DNA from: Trichodesmium sp002260545
GTDB taxonomy: Bacteria; Cyanobacteriota; Cyanobacteriia; Cyanobacteriales; Microcoleaceae
Assembly: GCF_050016015.1 (NCBI RefSeq)
Contig: NZ_JBNHEQ010000064.1
Coordinates: forward strand, 1-64,000
DNA length: 64,000 bases
Direction: 5' to 3'
Shown: piece by piece, positions 18,698 to 29,000 of the stretch
How positions within the stretch are numbered: position 1 is the first letter of the stretch
Layout: each line of letters begins with the position of its first letter
Program-made: the position numbers and the translations under genes
Notes under the pieces: model-generated
Told to the model about the DNA's origin: nothing
Database searches by the model: none
The model's input: only the letters and a program-made list of their open reading frames with translations

Positions 18698-21600
18698 CTA
18701 TTTTTGAGAACGGAGTTTTTTCCGAATATTACCCCTTTCACTTTTCTTAGAGAGACGTTTACTTACACGCTTCTCATAATTAACTTTGGTCTTTTTATCT
18801 GATTCAGTTACACCGCCACTCGCAATAAATTCACTTAATGAATGAACAGTAGGGTTTGCTAGCAAGTCAATAACCTTTAAATTGCTCATATCAAATATTT
18901 CTTGCAACTTGCCATACACCTGTATCAGCAGTACCGACTTACCTCCTAATTCAAAAAAGTTATCATAAATACCGACTTCTTCTATTTGCAGTACCTCCTT
19001 CCAAATAGCAGCAATTTTTTGCTCAGTTTCATTTCCTTGTTGTACAGGTTGAGAACCACCATTTTTATCAGGGTTTTGTAACCGTTTTCGGTCTATTTTT
19101 CCATCAGATGTTAATGGTAGTGTTTCTAACTGGACGAAAGCAGAAGGCATAATTTTACTGAGAGTGCCAAAGCGATCGCGTACTTCCAACTCTGACAACT
19201 GACTCAGGGAAAATTCTGTTGTCTCGGAAGTAAAATAAACAGTCAATTGTTGTAAATTCTGACAACCTCCTGTTCCATTCTCAATTTGATGTTCTAATGT
19301 TTCTAAAACATACTTACCATCCGCTCCTTCTGTTGCTACAAAAGTTCGGGGTGATGCTGTCACATCAGTTGTCAGAGTCGGCATTTCTAACCGTTTGGCT
19401 AAACCTATTCGGGCAGGTTTTCCGGTCAAACCTTTAGGAATAGCATTCATCCAAACTAAACATTCTGGCAACCATTGGGTTTCCAGTTCTTTTTCCTTGA
19501 TGGCAAATTGGCGTAATGCTGCGAGGGTTGGTCGTGTCTGATTTGGTACTGGTACTATTGCTGCTCCCACTACTTCACCAAAAAGTTCATGGGGCGCTGC
19601 AAATACAACTACCTGACCTACTGCTGGATGGCGTTGCAATACATCTTCTACTGCCATCGGACTAATTTTTTCTCCAGCGCGGTTAATAATTTCTTTGAAC
19701 CGACCTACTAGATAAACATAACCATCTTTGTCTTTGTAACCCTTATCCCCTGTTCTTAACCAACCGTCGATAAATGCTTCCTCATTGGGATTATAATCCA
19801 TCCATTCCCGTAACTCATATCCGGCGGTGACGCAAGCACCCCGGACCATTACTTCTCCCTCGCCATAGGGTTCTAGTACATTTAATACTGGTTTGCCTTG
19901 CTCATTTGCTTTGACATCTCCAATTATTACTGTTGGACCAGCAGCACGACCCACAGAACCACGCTTGAGTAATCCTTTTCCTACTTCTGGACTACAAATA
20001 GGCATAGATTCTGTCATCGCATAAGTAGGCAAGACTTCGCAGTTAAATGCGGTTGCCATCCGATCAGCGATCGCTGGTAGTAGTGCTGCCGAACAGTTCC
20101 GAATTAAGCGGAGGGAGTGTTCGGGAGCTTTACCTGTTTCAGCTATTGCTTGTTCTGCATATTCCAAAATTGCTTGGTGCATGGTTGGGACAGCGGAATA
20201 CCAAGTTATTTTCTTTCTATCGCTTCCCTCTTCTGGTTTCAACCATTTGAAGAAGTCACCCACTCCGTTTTCTGTGGCGTATAACCCTGGGGTGCAAAGT
20301 ACGCTAGCACCTGCTAATATCGTTCCCAGAATATTAACGGAAAGACCATGGATATGAAATAGCGGCATAATATTGATACAGGTGTCTTCTGGAGTCAGTT
20401 GTATAGTCCGACTAATAGTCAGGGAGCCTGATGTCAAATTTCCGTGAGTCAAAGGTACCGTTTTCGGTTTTCTGGTTGTTCCACTGGTATGCAGCACTAA
20501 AGCTACATGGTCACGAGTAGGTTTATTATCATCTCTTGTTATTGGTTGATGATTTTCCTTATTCGTAGTAACTTCTTCCAGGGTAAATAAACCGCATACT
20601 GAAGTATCGGGTATTAACTCAATGACTCGTACTCCTAAACCTTCAGCACAAGCTTTTAATTTTTCATTCTCTGTGCTGTTAGCTTCTCCCCTTTGCAAGA
20701 CTAAAGCTACTGCACCCAGGTCTTCCAACTCAAATTGAACTTGCTTTTCTGTCAAAGATGTGCTAATGGGTGCAAACACACATTGTTGTGCTAAGGACAA
20801 AAATGCTGTTGCTGCCTCTGGTCCATTGGGAGTGGCAGCACATACGCGGTCTGTTATTTTAATCCCCAGATAACTGAGACTAGCGTTATCTGGGGGTGAC
20901 TTGACAAAATCTTTTAGTTGTGCATGAGTCAGAGGTTGGCGACTATCTGTGCTATATATTGCTGGTTCATCGGTACCTGGTAATAAATCTGCCCAGGTTT
21001 GAAATTCTACCGATGCTGCTATCTCGTCTACTTCACCAGGAGCGGTATCTGCAACATTTTCTTCAGTTAGTGGTATTGTGTAGTCGGGTGTAGCGGGGTT
21101 GGGTTTGGAGACCAAACCCCTACTTTCTGGTATAACTGGGTAAGCTTGTTTTCGCTGGACAACTACCGCAACTTCCTCTATTTCCGGATGCGATCGCAAT
21201 TTTTCTTCCCAACGGTTTATTAATTCTGAGTCAATAACTTCTAAACTTGTTAAAGCAGTTTCGTCTATTTCTCCTGATTCTGTTTTTGGTAGAGTAGAAA
21301 TAGGTACATAAGCATTAGGGAGAAAATCAGAAGATAGATAAGATTCTAGATATGATTGTACTTTTTCTACAGAATAATTATCCTCAATCACTACATAAGC
21401 AACCAGTTGATTATCCTTGCTCAAAATAGCAGACTCTTTAACTTCAGTCAGAGATTTTAAACCAGTTTCTATCAGATTTATTTTTCTTGATTGACTGTGA
21501 ATTTCTGCCTTATGTTTGGCTAGATTTTCTGATAGTTCTAATTCATTTATTTTCGTCTCAGGAGCATTAATTCCTTTTTCTAGAATCAACAGATAGGAAT

Positions 21601-23065
21601 CTACCATCGCTGTAATTGTTTCTTCTTCAAACAATTCAGAGTTGTAGATTAAAGACCCTTTTAACTCCTGATTTTTTTTCAATAAAGTAAAGAATAAATC
21701 TATATCTCTAGGAAACTTTTCTTCTATTAAATCTGCGGTGACATTGGAATATTTTCTCGTCTCCTCGTTTCCTAAGTCAATATAGTCAAAGAAAAGCTGA
21801 AATAAATTTTTGTATTGTTGTTGATAATTTTGCTGATCTACCAACTTCGCGACCAAATTTAGAGGAATATGTTGATTTGCATAAGCCTCTACGGTAATTT
21901 CTTTGACTTTATTCAGTAATTCTTGGAATGTCAAATTATCAGGAATCTTACCGCGTAATAGGACAGTATCAGTAAAGAAACCTATGGCAGATTCTAATTT
22001 GTGATGTACCCTTCCCGCAACTGGAAGACCAACAATAATATCATCTTTTAGTGAGTATTGAAGTATCAATACATAAAACACTGAAAGAAAGATAACTACA
22101 GGAGTAACATTGTATTGATTACTTACTTTTTGAACTACAGACCATGTAGTGCTAGGTATCAGAAAATTTTTCTCGTCCTTAATATTTTCAGAGCTTTGAG
22201 ATACTTGAAAAATATCAGGTGGTACAGGATACAACGTGGAAATATCCGTTAGTTGTTGTTTCCAATAATTTAACCCCTTTTCTAATACATCTCCTTGTAA
22301 CCACTCTCGCTGCCAAACAGCATAATCTCCATATTGAATATCTAATTCTTTTAAGGGAGACTCTTTTTTACTCAGATAAGAATCATATAAATTTATGAGT
22401 TCGCGGTCTAATAAATTGAGGGATAAACCATCACTAATAATGTGATGAAATATTAATACTAATACTCCCTCTTTTTCGCTAAATCTTAACAGCTTCAGAC
22501 TAAATAATTGACCTTGAGACAAATCAAATGATTGTGCTGATTCCTCTTCAAAAACCTCTTTGAATGTTTTCTCTTGTTCAGTTGCGCTTAAGTCTGGATA
22601 ATCTAATACTGAAATTTCATTAGTCAAACTAGGAATAACTACCTGCACTAATGACCCTTCAACAAAAGCGAAATTAGTCCTCAAAATGTCATAACGACTA
22701 ATAATTTCATTCCAGCTTTTTTGCAGAATTTCAATGTCTATTAAACCTTCTATTCTTACTGCTATACACAGATTAAGATTTGCCATACCTGGCATTAGTT
22801 GGTCTACTGTCCAGAGACGTTCTTGTTGATAAGAAACTGGTAAATCTTTATCCCTAGAAACAGAGACTAAAGGCACAGAAGTCGCATCAATATTATTAGT
22901 TTTTCCCTGAAGTAACTGTAATAATTCCAGCTTATTTTGGGATAATAAATCGCGAATTTCTGGTGTCAACGCCCCCTTGGGAGCGCGGATTTTTAATTCA
23001 TCCCCTTCAGCCCATAATTTAATACCTTGGCTAGAGATTTGAGACAGAACTTGAGTCAAATTCAT
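18698..23065 (-). CDS. Condensation - acyl-adenylating ligase - carrier protein, unusual nested module
   Basis: 1455 residues. The first ~50 match a TubC-type N-terminal docking domain. A condensation domain follows (about 70-480) with an intact HHIISDG. From ~530-600 there is a segment like the C-terminal lid of an adenylation domain (LPKTESGEID). A second lid start near 620 (HPEIEEVAVVV) is interrupted by a complete AMP-forming ligase (about 690-1245). The ligase has HTSGTTRKPKTVPLTH, TYAMTES, TGD and the lysine motif GLTGKPARI, and resembles CoA-ligase-type (oxalyl/coumaryl-CoA) enzymes rather than amino-acid adenylation domains. The second lid then resumes and ends LTSDGKIDRKRLQ. A carrier domain follows (GGKSVLLI), then a Lys/Arg-rich tail. 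It overlaps the upstream PKS stop by 4 bases (ATGA). The substrate is unknown, probably a carboxylic acid without an alpha-amino group. An in-frame palindromic repeat sits at 21101-21119. Confidence 0.85.
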   Translation of the reverse strand: MNLTQVLSQISSQGIKLWAEGDELKIRAPKGALTPEIRDLLSQNKLELLQLLQGKTNNIDATSVPLVSVSRDKDLPVSYQQERLWTVDQLMPGMANLNLCIAVRIEGLIDIEILQKSWNEIISRYDILRTNFAFVEGSLVQVVIPSLTNEISVLDYPDLSATEQEKTFKEVFEEESAQSFDLSQGQLFSLKLLRFSEKEGVLVLIFHHIISDGLSLNLLDRELINLYDSYLSKKESPLKELDIQYGDYAVWQREWLQGDVLEKGLNYWKQQLTDISTLYPVPPDIFQVSQSSENIKDEKNFLIPSTTWSVVQKVSNQYNVTPVVIFLSVFYVLILQYSLKDDIIVGLPVAGRVHHKLESAIGFFTDTVLLRGKIPDNLTFQELLNKVKEITVEAYANQHIPLNLVAKLVDQQNYQQQYKNLFQLFFDYIDLGNEETRKYSNVTADLIEEKFPRDIDLFFTLLKKNQELKGSLIYNSELFEEETITAMVDSYLLILEKGINAPETKINELELSENLAKHKAEIHSQSRKINLIETGLKSLTEVKESAILSKDNQLVAYVVIEDNYSVEKVQSYLESYLSSDFLPNAYVPISTLPKTESGEIDETALTSLEVIDSELINRWEEKLRSHPEIEEVAVVVQRKQAYPVIPESRGLVSKPNPATPDYTIPLTEENVADTAPGEVDEIAASVEFQTWADLLPGTDEPAIYSTDSRQPLTHAQLKDFVKSPPDNASLSYLGIKITDRVCAATPNGPEAATAFLSLAQQCVFAPISTSLTEKQVQFELEDLGAVALVLQRGEANSTENEKLKACAEGLGVRVIELIPDTSVCGLFTLEEVTTNKENHQPITRDDNKPTRDHVALVLHTSGTTRKPKTVPLTHGNLTSGSLTISRTIQLTPEDTCINIMPLFHIHGLSVNILGTILAGASVLCTPGLYATENGVGDFFKWLKPEEGSDRKKITWYSAVPTMHQAILEYAEQAIAETGKAPEHSLRLIRNCSAALLPAIADRMATAFNCEVLPTYAMTESMPICSPEVGKGLLKRGSVGRAAGPTVIIGDVKANEQGKPVLNVLEPYGEGEVMVRGACVTAGYELREWMDYNPNEEAFIDGWLRTGDKGYKDKDGYVYLVGRFKEIINRAGEKISPMAVEDVLQRHPAVGQVVVFAAPHELFGEVVGAAIVPVPNQTRPTLAALRQFAIKEKELETQWLPECLVWMNAIPKGLTGKPARIGLAKRLEMPTLTTDVTASPRTFVATEGADGKYVLETLEHQIENGTGGCQNLQQLTVYFTSETTEFSLSQLSELEVRDRFGTLSKIMPSAFVQLETLPLTSDGKIDRKRLQNPDKNGGSQPVQQGNETEQKIAAIWKEVLQIEEVGIYDNFFELGGKSVLLIQVYGKLQEIFDMSNLKVIDLLANPTVHSLSEFIASGGVTESDKKTKVNYEKRVSKRLSKKSERGNIRKKLRSQK
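21101..21119. repeat. Palindromic dispersed repeat inside coding sequence
   Basis: This is the same 19-base palindrome as at 6800-6818. It is read in frame as part of a Pro/Ser-rich linker (SRGLVSKPNP) just before the inserted ligase of the condensation protein. The linker position explains why it is tolerated. Confidence 0.8.
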
Positions 23066-26000
23066 AAAGTAATTTCCTCCATATCTTCATCGTCCTCTTC
23101 TGTTGTCTGTGCAGTATTTGAGTAACTAATTTCTTCTAATAAAAGTTGCTCAACTACTAAATTAACCATCTGGGTAATACTGATACCTTCAATTATTTTT
23201 TCAATTGGTATATCAAACCCTAATTCCCTTTGCACGAAATTCCGCAACTCAACCGCCATCAAAGAATCAAGCCCCATAGCAGTTAAAGGTTGATCTGCAT
23301 CTATTTGGGAACCAGTCATTCCCAACATACCAGCTAGCTTACCTTTAAAATAATCTACTAAAATATTGGCTCGCTCCTCTGGTGAGGATTCTTTTAGCTG
23401 TTCTAAAATCTTAGTTTCTTTTGTTTCAGGTGCCGATACAGCAGATGAAACAAACCCTGATAACAATGGCATTTTCTGTGCCATAGGCATTTGCCTGAAA
23501 AATTCAGACCAATTAACAGGCAACACACCGACTTGACTTGATGCTCCTGATAACAGTAACTCCAACGCCTGCATTCCTTGTTGGGGTTCAATAGCCATAA
23601 CCCCACTGCCTTGAATCCGATTCTGATGTCCACCTGCTAAACGAGCAGCCATTCCTCCTGCTGTCCATGCTCCCCAGTTAATACTCAATCCTGGTAATCT
23701 TTGGCCTCGGCGGTAGTGGGCGATCGCATCCATAAAAGCATTGGCCGCAGCATAGTTGCCTTGGCCAGCATTTCCTACCATTGCTGCCATAGAGGAAAAA
23801 CAGATAAAGAAATCTAATGATAAATCTTTGGTATTCTGATGCAAATGCCAAGTTCCTGTCACCTTGGGAGACATTACTTTCGTAAATTGCTGCCAAGTCA
23901 GATTTCGCAGCACGCCATCGTCCAACACCCCAGCAGAATGAATTACTCCTTTAAGTGGGGGCAATGACGCCTCCATCTGCTGGAACATTTTAGCTACATC
24001 TTCTTGTTTGGCAACATCCCCCAATAAAAAACTAATCTTGGCTCCTGCTGTTTCTAACTCTTCTATAATTTCTTGTGCTGTTTCCTTGGGAGCGCTACGT
24101 CCTGTTAAAACAATATTTCTCGCACCTTGAGTTACCATCCATTGGGCGACTTCCAGTCCTAATGCTCCTAATCCTCCTGTAATCAAATAACTTGCTTCTG
24201 CTTGGATTGATATTGGCTCCCCTGTCGATACTTGTGGCATCTCCAGCACTATCTTTCCTATATGCTTGGCTTGCTGCATATACCGGAAAGCTGTTGTAAT
24301 TTCTGTATTGGAAAACACTTTATAAGGTAGCGCTCTGAGTTTTCCTTGGTTCCATTCCTGGGTTAATTCCTCCGATATTTCTCCCATGATACCGGGGTTC
24401 TCTTTGACTACATCTCCTAAATCAAAAGGAAAATAGCTGATATCTGGTCGTTTTTCCTCGACTTGCTCTTTGTCCCAAATGCCAATTTTGCCGATTTCTA
24501 CAAATCTTCCTTTTGGAGCTAATGCTTCCAAACTGTAGGGAATGTGGTCTCCATTCAGGCTATTCAAAACTACATCAACCCCTTCTCCTCCGGTAATCTC
24601 TTTGATTTCCTTAGCAAAATCTAGAGTGCGAGAATTCATAATGTGTTTAATCCCCATGGATTTGAGAAAATCCCATTTACCCGGACTAGCAGTAGCAAAG
24701 ATTTCAGCCCCTGCAAGTTGAGCTATTTGTACCGCAGCTTGCCCTACTCCTCCGGCTGCAGAATGAATCAACACCCGATCGCCTGCTTTAATTTTGGCTA
24801 ATTTCTGCAACCCATAATAGGCAGTGACAAATGTTAGAGGTAGAGTCGCCGCTTCATTGAAACTCATTGATTTCGGCTTGGCCATGACATATTCTGCTGG
24901 AGCAGTGATGAAGCTACTGAAACCGTCATGGATCATGGTTAACATTACTTCGTCTCCTACTTGCCACTCTGAGACTTCTTCCCCTACCGCAGAGATTTTA
25001 CCGGCACATTCAAAACCGAAGGTAAGTTCCTCTACACTGCTAACGCCCAGATGTTCAGCATAGTAGTCTTTGAGTAATCCTAGGGAGTTGAGTACATCTC
25101 GCAAGTTTAGTCCTACTGCCACTACCTCAATTTCCACTTCCTTAGCTTCAGGAATACGGCGCTGCATTTGCTGCCATTTAAGGTTGTCGATAGATCCATA
25201 TTCTGCCAGTTTTAATTGTACTGGTTGGGTATCTGAAATTTTGTTTTGCTGTCGTTTTTGTTCCAGTCTAGCTACATAACGATTTCCCTGACGTATCCCT
25301 ATCTGGTCTTCTGTATCTTCTGATAATAGTTCCGCTATTAGGGAGTCTAGGTTTGTTGATTCTGGGTAACAGTCTATCCGTTTACATCTCAATTCTGGGT
25401 GTTCTAGGGTTATTATTTGTCCTAGTCCCCATAAACTTGCATATTCGGGGTTAATTACTTCCGAGTCTGATATCACACTCTGGCTTCCTTGGGTGACTAA
25501 CCAGAGCTGCGGGAATGTTTCAGGTTTGCTATTGAGGGTTGCTTGCACCAAATTTAAAACTGAAGCACAATTTTGAGCCTGAATATTCTCTAAGTCTAAC
25601 ACTTCTTTAATTTCGGTTGACTGCCAACTCCACAGATGCACAATTTTTGTAATCCCTGGGTTTTCTTCTAGGAGTTGTTTAAATTCTTCCCCATTAGTGG
25701 GATTGATTTGATAGTGCTGCGGACTTATTTGCTCGTACTTGTCTCCTGGTGATACTCTGATACACTCCTGACCTTTATTAGTTAATGCTGTTACTAATTC
25801 AGTATCCTTAGCTAAAACTAACCATTTACCCGTTGCTGCTGATAGACTATCTGCTGGTAGGGGTTGAGTTTGCCAATTTATTTGATAAAACCAATGACTG
25901 ATATCTGGTTGCAAACTCTTCAATAGAGCTGATGCTGTGGTTGGCGTTATCCTTAATCCCTCAATTTCTGCTAGTAAAGTTCCCTCGTTATCTACCAGAC

Positions 26001-29000
26001 GAATATCCCCTGTTAAACTGTTTGGTCGCATTTCTACGATCGCCCATACATGACTTATTGTCTGACCATACACTTTGAATTTTTGTATCCCTACTGGTAG
26101 ATAGGTCTTGTCCGCTTCTATATCTGTTATGGAATACAATATCATTTGCAGGGCTGCATCTAATAGGGCTGGATGTAGCTGATAGTCTGCTAACTGAGTT
26201 GTTAATTCCTCTGATAAAATTATTTCTCCTAGGGCTTTTCCTTCACCTTTCCACAACTGTTTGATTCCTTGGAAAGTGCTGCCGTAGTCTATTCCTCTTG
26301 AGCTACATTCTTGGTAATGCTCTTTAATTTCTATTGCTTGATTACACTCAGCTTGATATTTCTCTAAGTCAATTTTAGCTGGACTGTTTGTGGTTGGCTC
26401 CGTATATATCTTGCCTTTGGTGTGCAACACCCATTCAGGTTTCTGTTGATTTTCCCCTTCTGAGCTGCTGAATATCTCAAACTTATAGCTTTTGTTATCT
26501 TCTGCGGGGATAGCTACTATTTGTACTGTCTTGGCTTCCGTTTCTGGTAAAACCAATCCTCGCAGTATGTGTACCTCAGAAACTACTACTTGCTCTTGAC
26601 TTGTGAATAGATTTTTGCCAACCGAAGTCGCTATTTCTAGATAACCTGTGCCAGGAAATAATACCTTCTGAAATACTTTGTGGTCACTCAGGTAACTTGG
26701 AGATTCTGCTGTGAAGTGCGATTGGAAACGATGTTGATTATCTAATCCCGCTAAGTTAATTTTTTCTCCTAGTAACGGGTGCAGATTTTTATTGTTAGCT
26801 ATTGACCAATAGGGTTTTTGTTGGTAACTACCTTGAGCTTCTACCCAATACCTTTCTCGTTGGAATGGATAAGTCGGCAATACTACTTTCTCACAGTTAT
26901 AGCCTTGGTGAAACCCTAACCAATTTACTTTGTATCCCTGCACATACAATTGTCCTAAACTAGACAACATCAACTGCCATTCATCTACTCCTGGACGCAA
27001 GGAAGGTAACCATACACCCACCTCCTCCGGTAGACATTGACGCCCCATCCCCAATAAAATTGGTTTAGGTCCGATTTCCAGGAATAACTCATATCCTTTC
27101 TCATGCAGAGTTATCATACTCTCGGCAAACCTCACTGGTTGACGCACATGATTTACCCAATATTCGGCAGAAGTAATTTCAGCATCTACCAACTTACCAG
27201 TAACATTAGATATCAGTGAAATCTGAGGACGATTGTAGGTTATTTGTTTGGCTACTGCTTCAAATTCTGCCAGCATTGGTTCCATCAGAGGAGAATGGAA
27301 GGCATGAGATACTTGTAGTTGTTTGGTTTTAATTCCCGATGATTCTAGGTTAGTTGCGATCGCTCTTACTGCTTCTAACTCCCCAGAAATTACTATACTT
27401 TCAGGTCCATTAATTGCTGCAATAGCTACTTTTTCTTCCAGGGACATCGCCTTCAGTGTCTCTAAAACCTTCGACTCTGAAGCCATAACTGAAGTCATTC
27501 CACCACCAGCAGGTAATTGCTGCATTAATCTCCCCCTTGCAGCAATAATTTTCAAGCCATCTTCTAAACTAAATACCCCTGCTACTGTTGCTGCTACATA
27601 TTCTCCTACGCTGTGACCCATGACTACATCTGGTTGAATCCCCCAAGATTGCCAGACTTGGTAGAGAGCATACTCTATAGCAAATAAACATGGTTGAGTA
27701 TAAGCTGTTTGGTTGAGTATGGAGGCATCTGATGAGTCATCTGCTGGATAGATAATTTCTTGTAATGACTTTTCCTTGAAGTTTTCTACAGTCCTCAGAA
27801 TGTTCTCACATTGGTCGATCGCTTCACGGAAAATTGGTGACTGTTCATACAACTTCCTTCCCATATTCACATATTGGGAACCTTGACCCGTGAAGACGAA
27901 GGCCATTTTAGCTGTTGTGGTGTTCTGATCCTCTTTTCCTGAGAAAATTCCAGCTACTTTCTCTCCCTCTTGGTGTTGTTGAAGTTTTGCGACTAATTCT
28001 TGTTGGTTAGGGGCGACAACTGCTAATCTGTGGTTGAAATGGGTACGTCCTGTGTTGGCAGTGTAGCAGATATCGGCCAGCCATAATTCTGGATTACTTG
28101 TGAGATAATTTTGATAACTACTGACTAACTCTACCAGAGCTGTTTCTGTTTTCGCTGACAGTGTTAGCAGATGAACTGAACGTTCTAAATAATCTTCACT
28201 ATTGCCTGTTGCCTGTTGCCTATTGCCTTCTCTTGGCGCTTCTTCAACAACGATATGAGCATTTGTGCCACTAAAGCCAAAGGAACTCACTGCCGCTCGT
28301 CTTGGTTTGCCTTCCTGTACTTCCCAATCTTTGAATTCTGTGTTAACATAGAAAGGGCTATTGGGAAAATCAATGTGGGGATTTGGTTGATGAAAATGTA
28401 ACGAAGGTACCAATTTATGGTATTTGAGGCACAAAACTGTCTTAATTAAACCAGAAACACCAGCAGCAGTTGCAGCATGACCAATGTTGCTTTTTACTGA
28501 GCCGATCGCACAAAACTGTTTCTTGTTCGTCCATTTAGAAAAGGTTTCGCTTAAGGCTTCAACCTCAATGGGATCTCCTAAAGATGTTGCTGTACCGTGA
28601 GTTTCTACATAACTTATCGTTTCTGGATTAATCCCAAATTTCTGATAAACCATCTCTTCCAAGCGTGTTTGAGATTGGCTACTAGGGGCACTAATCCCAT
28701 TGGTATTGCCATCATAATTCATGCCTGTACCCTTTATCACCCCATAAATATGGTCATTATCACGAATGGCTTGATCGTAGCTTTTTAGGAATACAGCACC
28801 ACAACCTTCGCTCCAAACTGTGCCCGATGCCTCAGCATCAAAAGTTTTGCACCGCCCTGCGGCAGATACCATTTGAAATTGGCTTGATATTATTTGGAAG
28901 TCTGCTGTCAACATAGTGGCAATCCCTCCAGCGATTGCCATTTCACTCTCTCCCCGTTTAATACTTTCACAAGCTTGATGAATAGCAACTAATGAAGATG

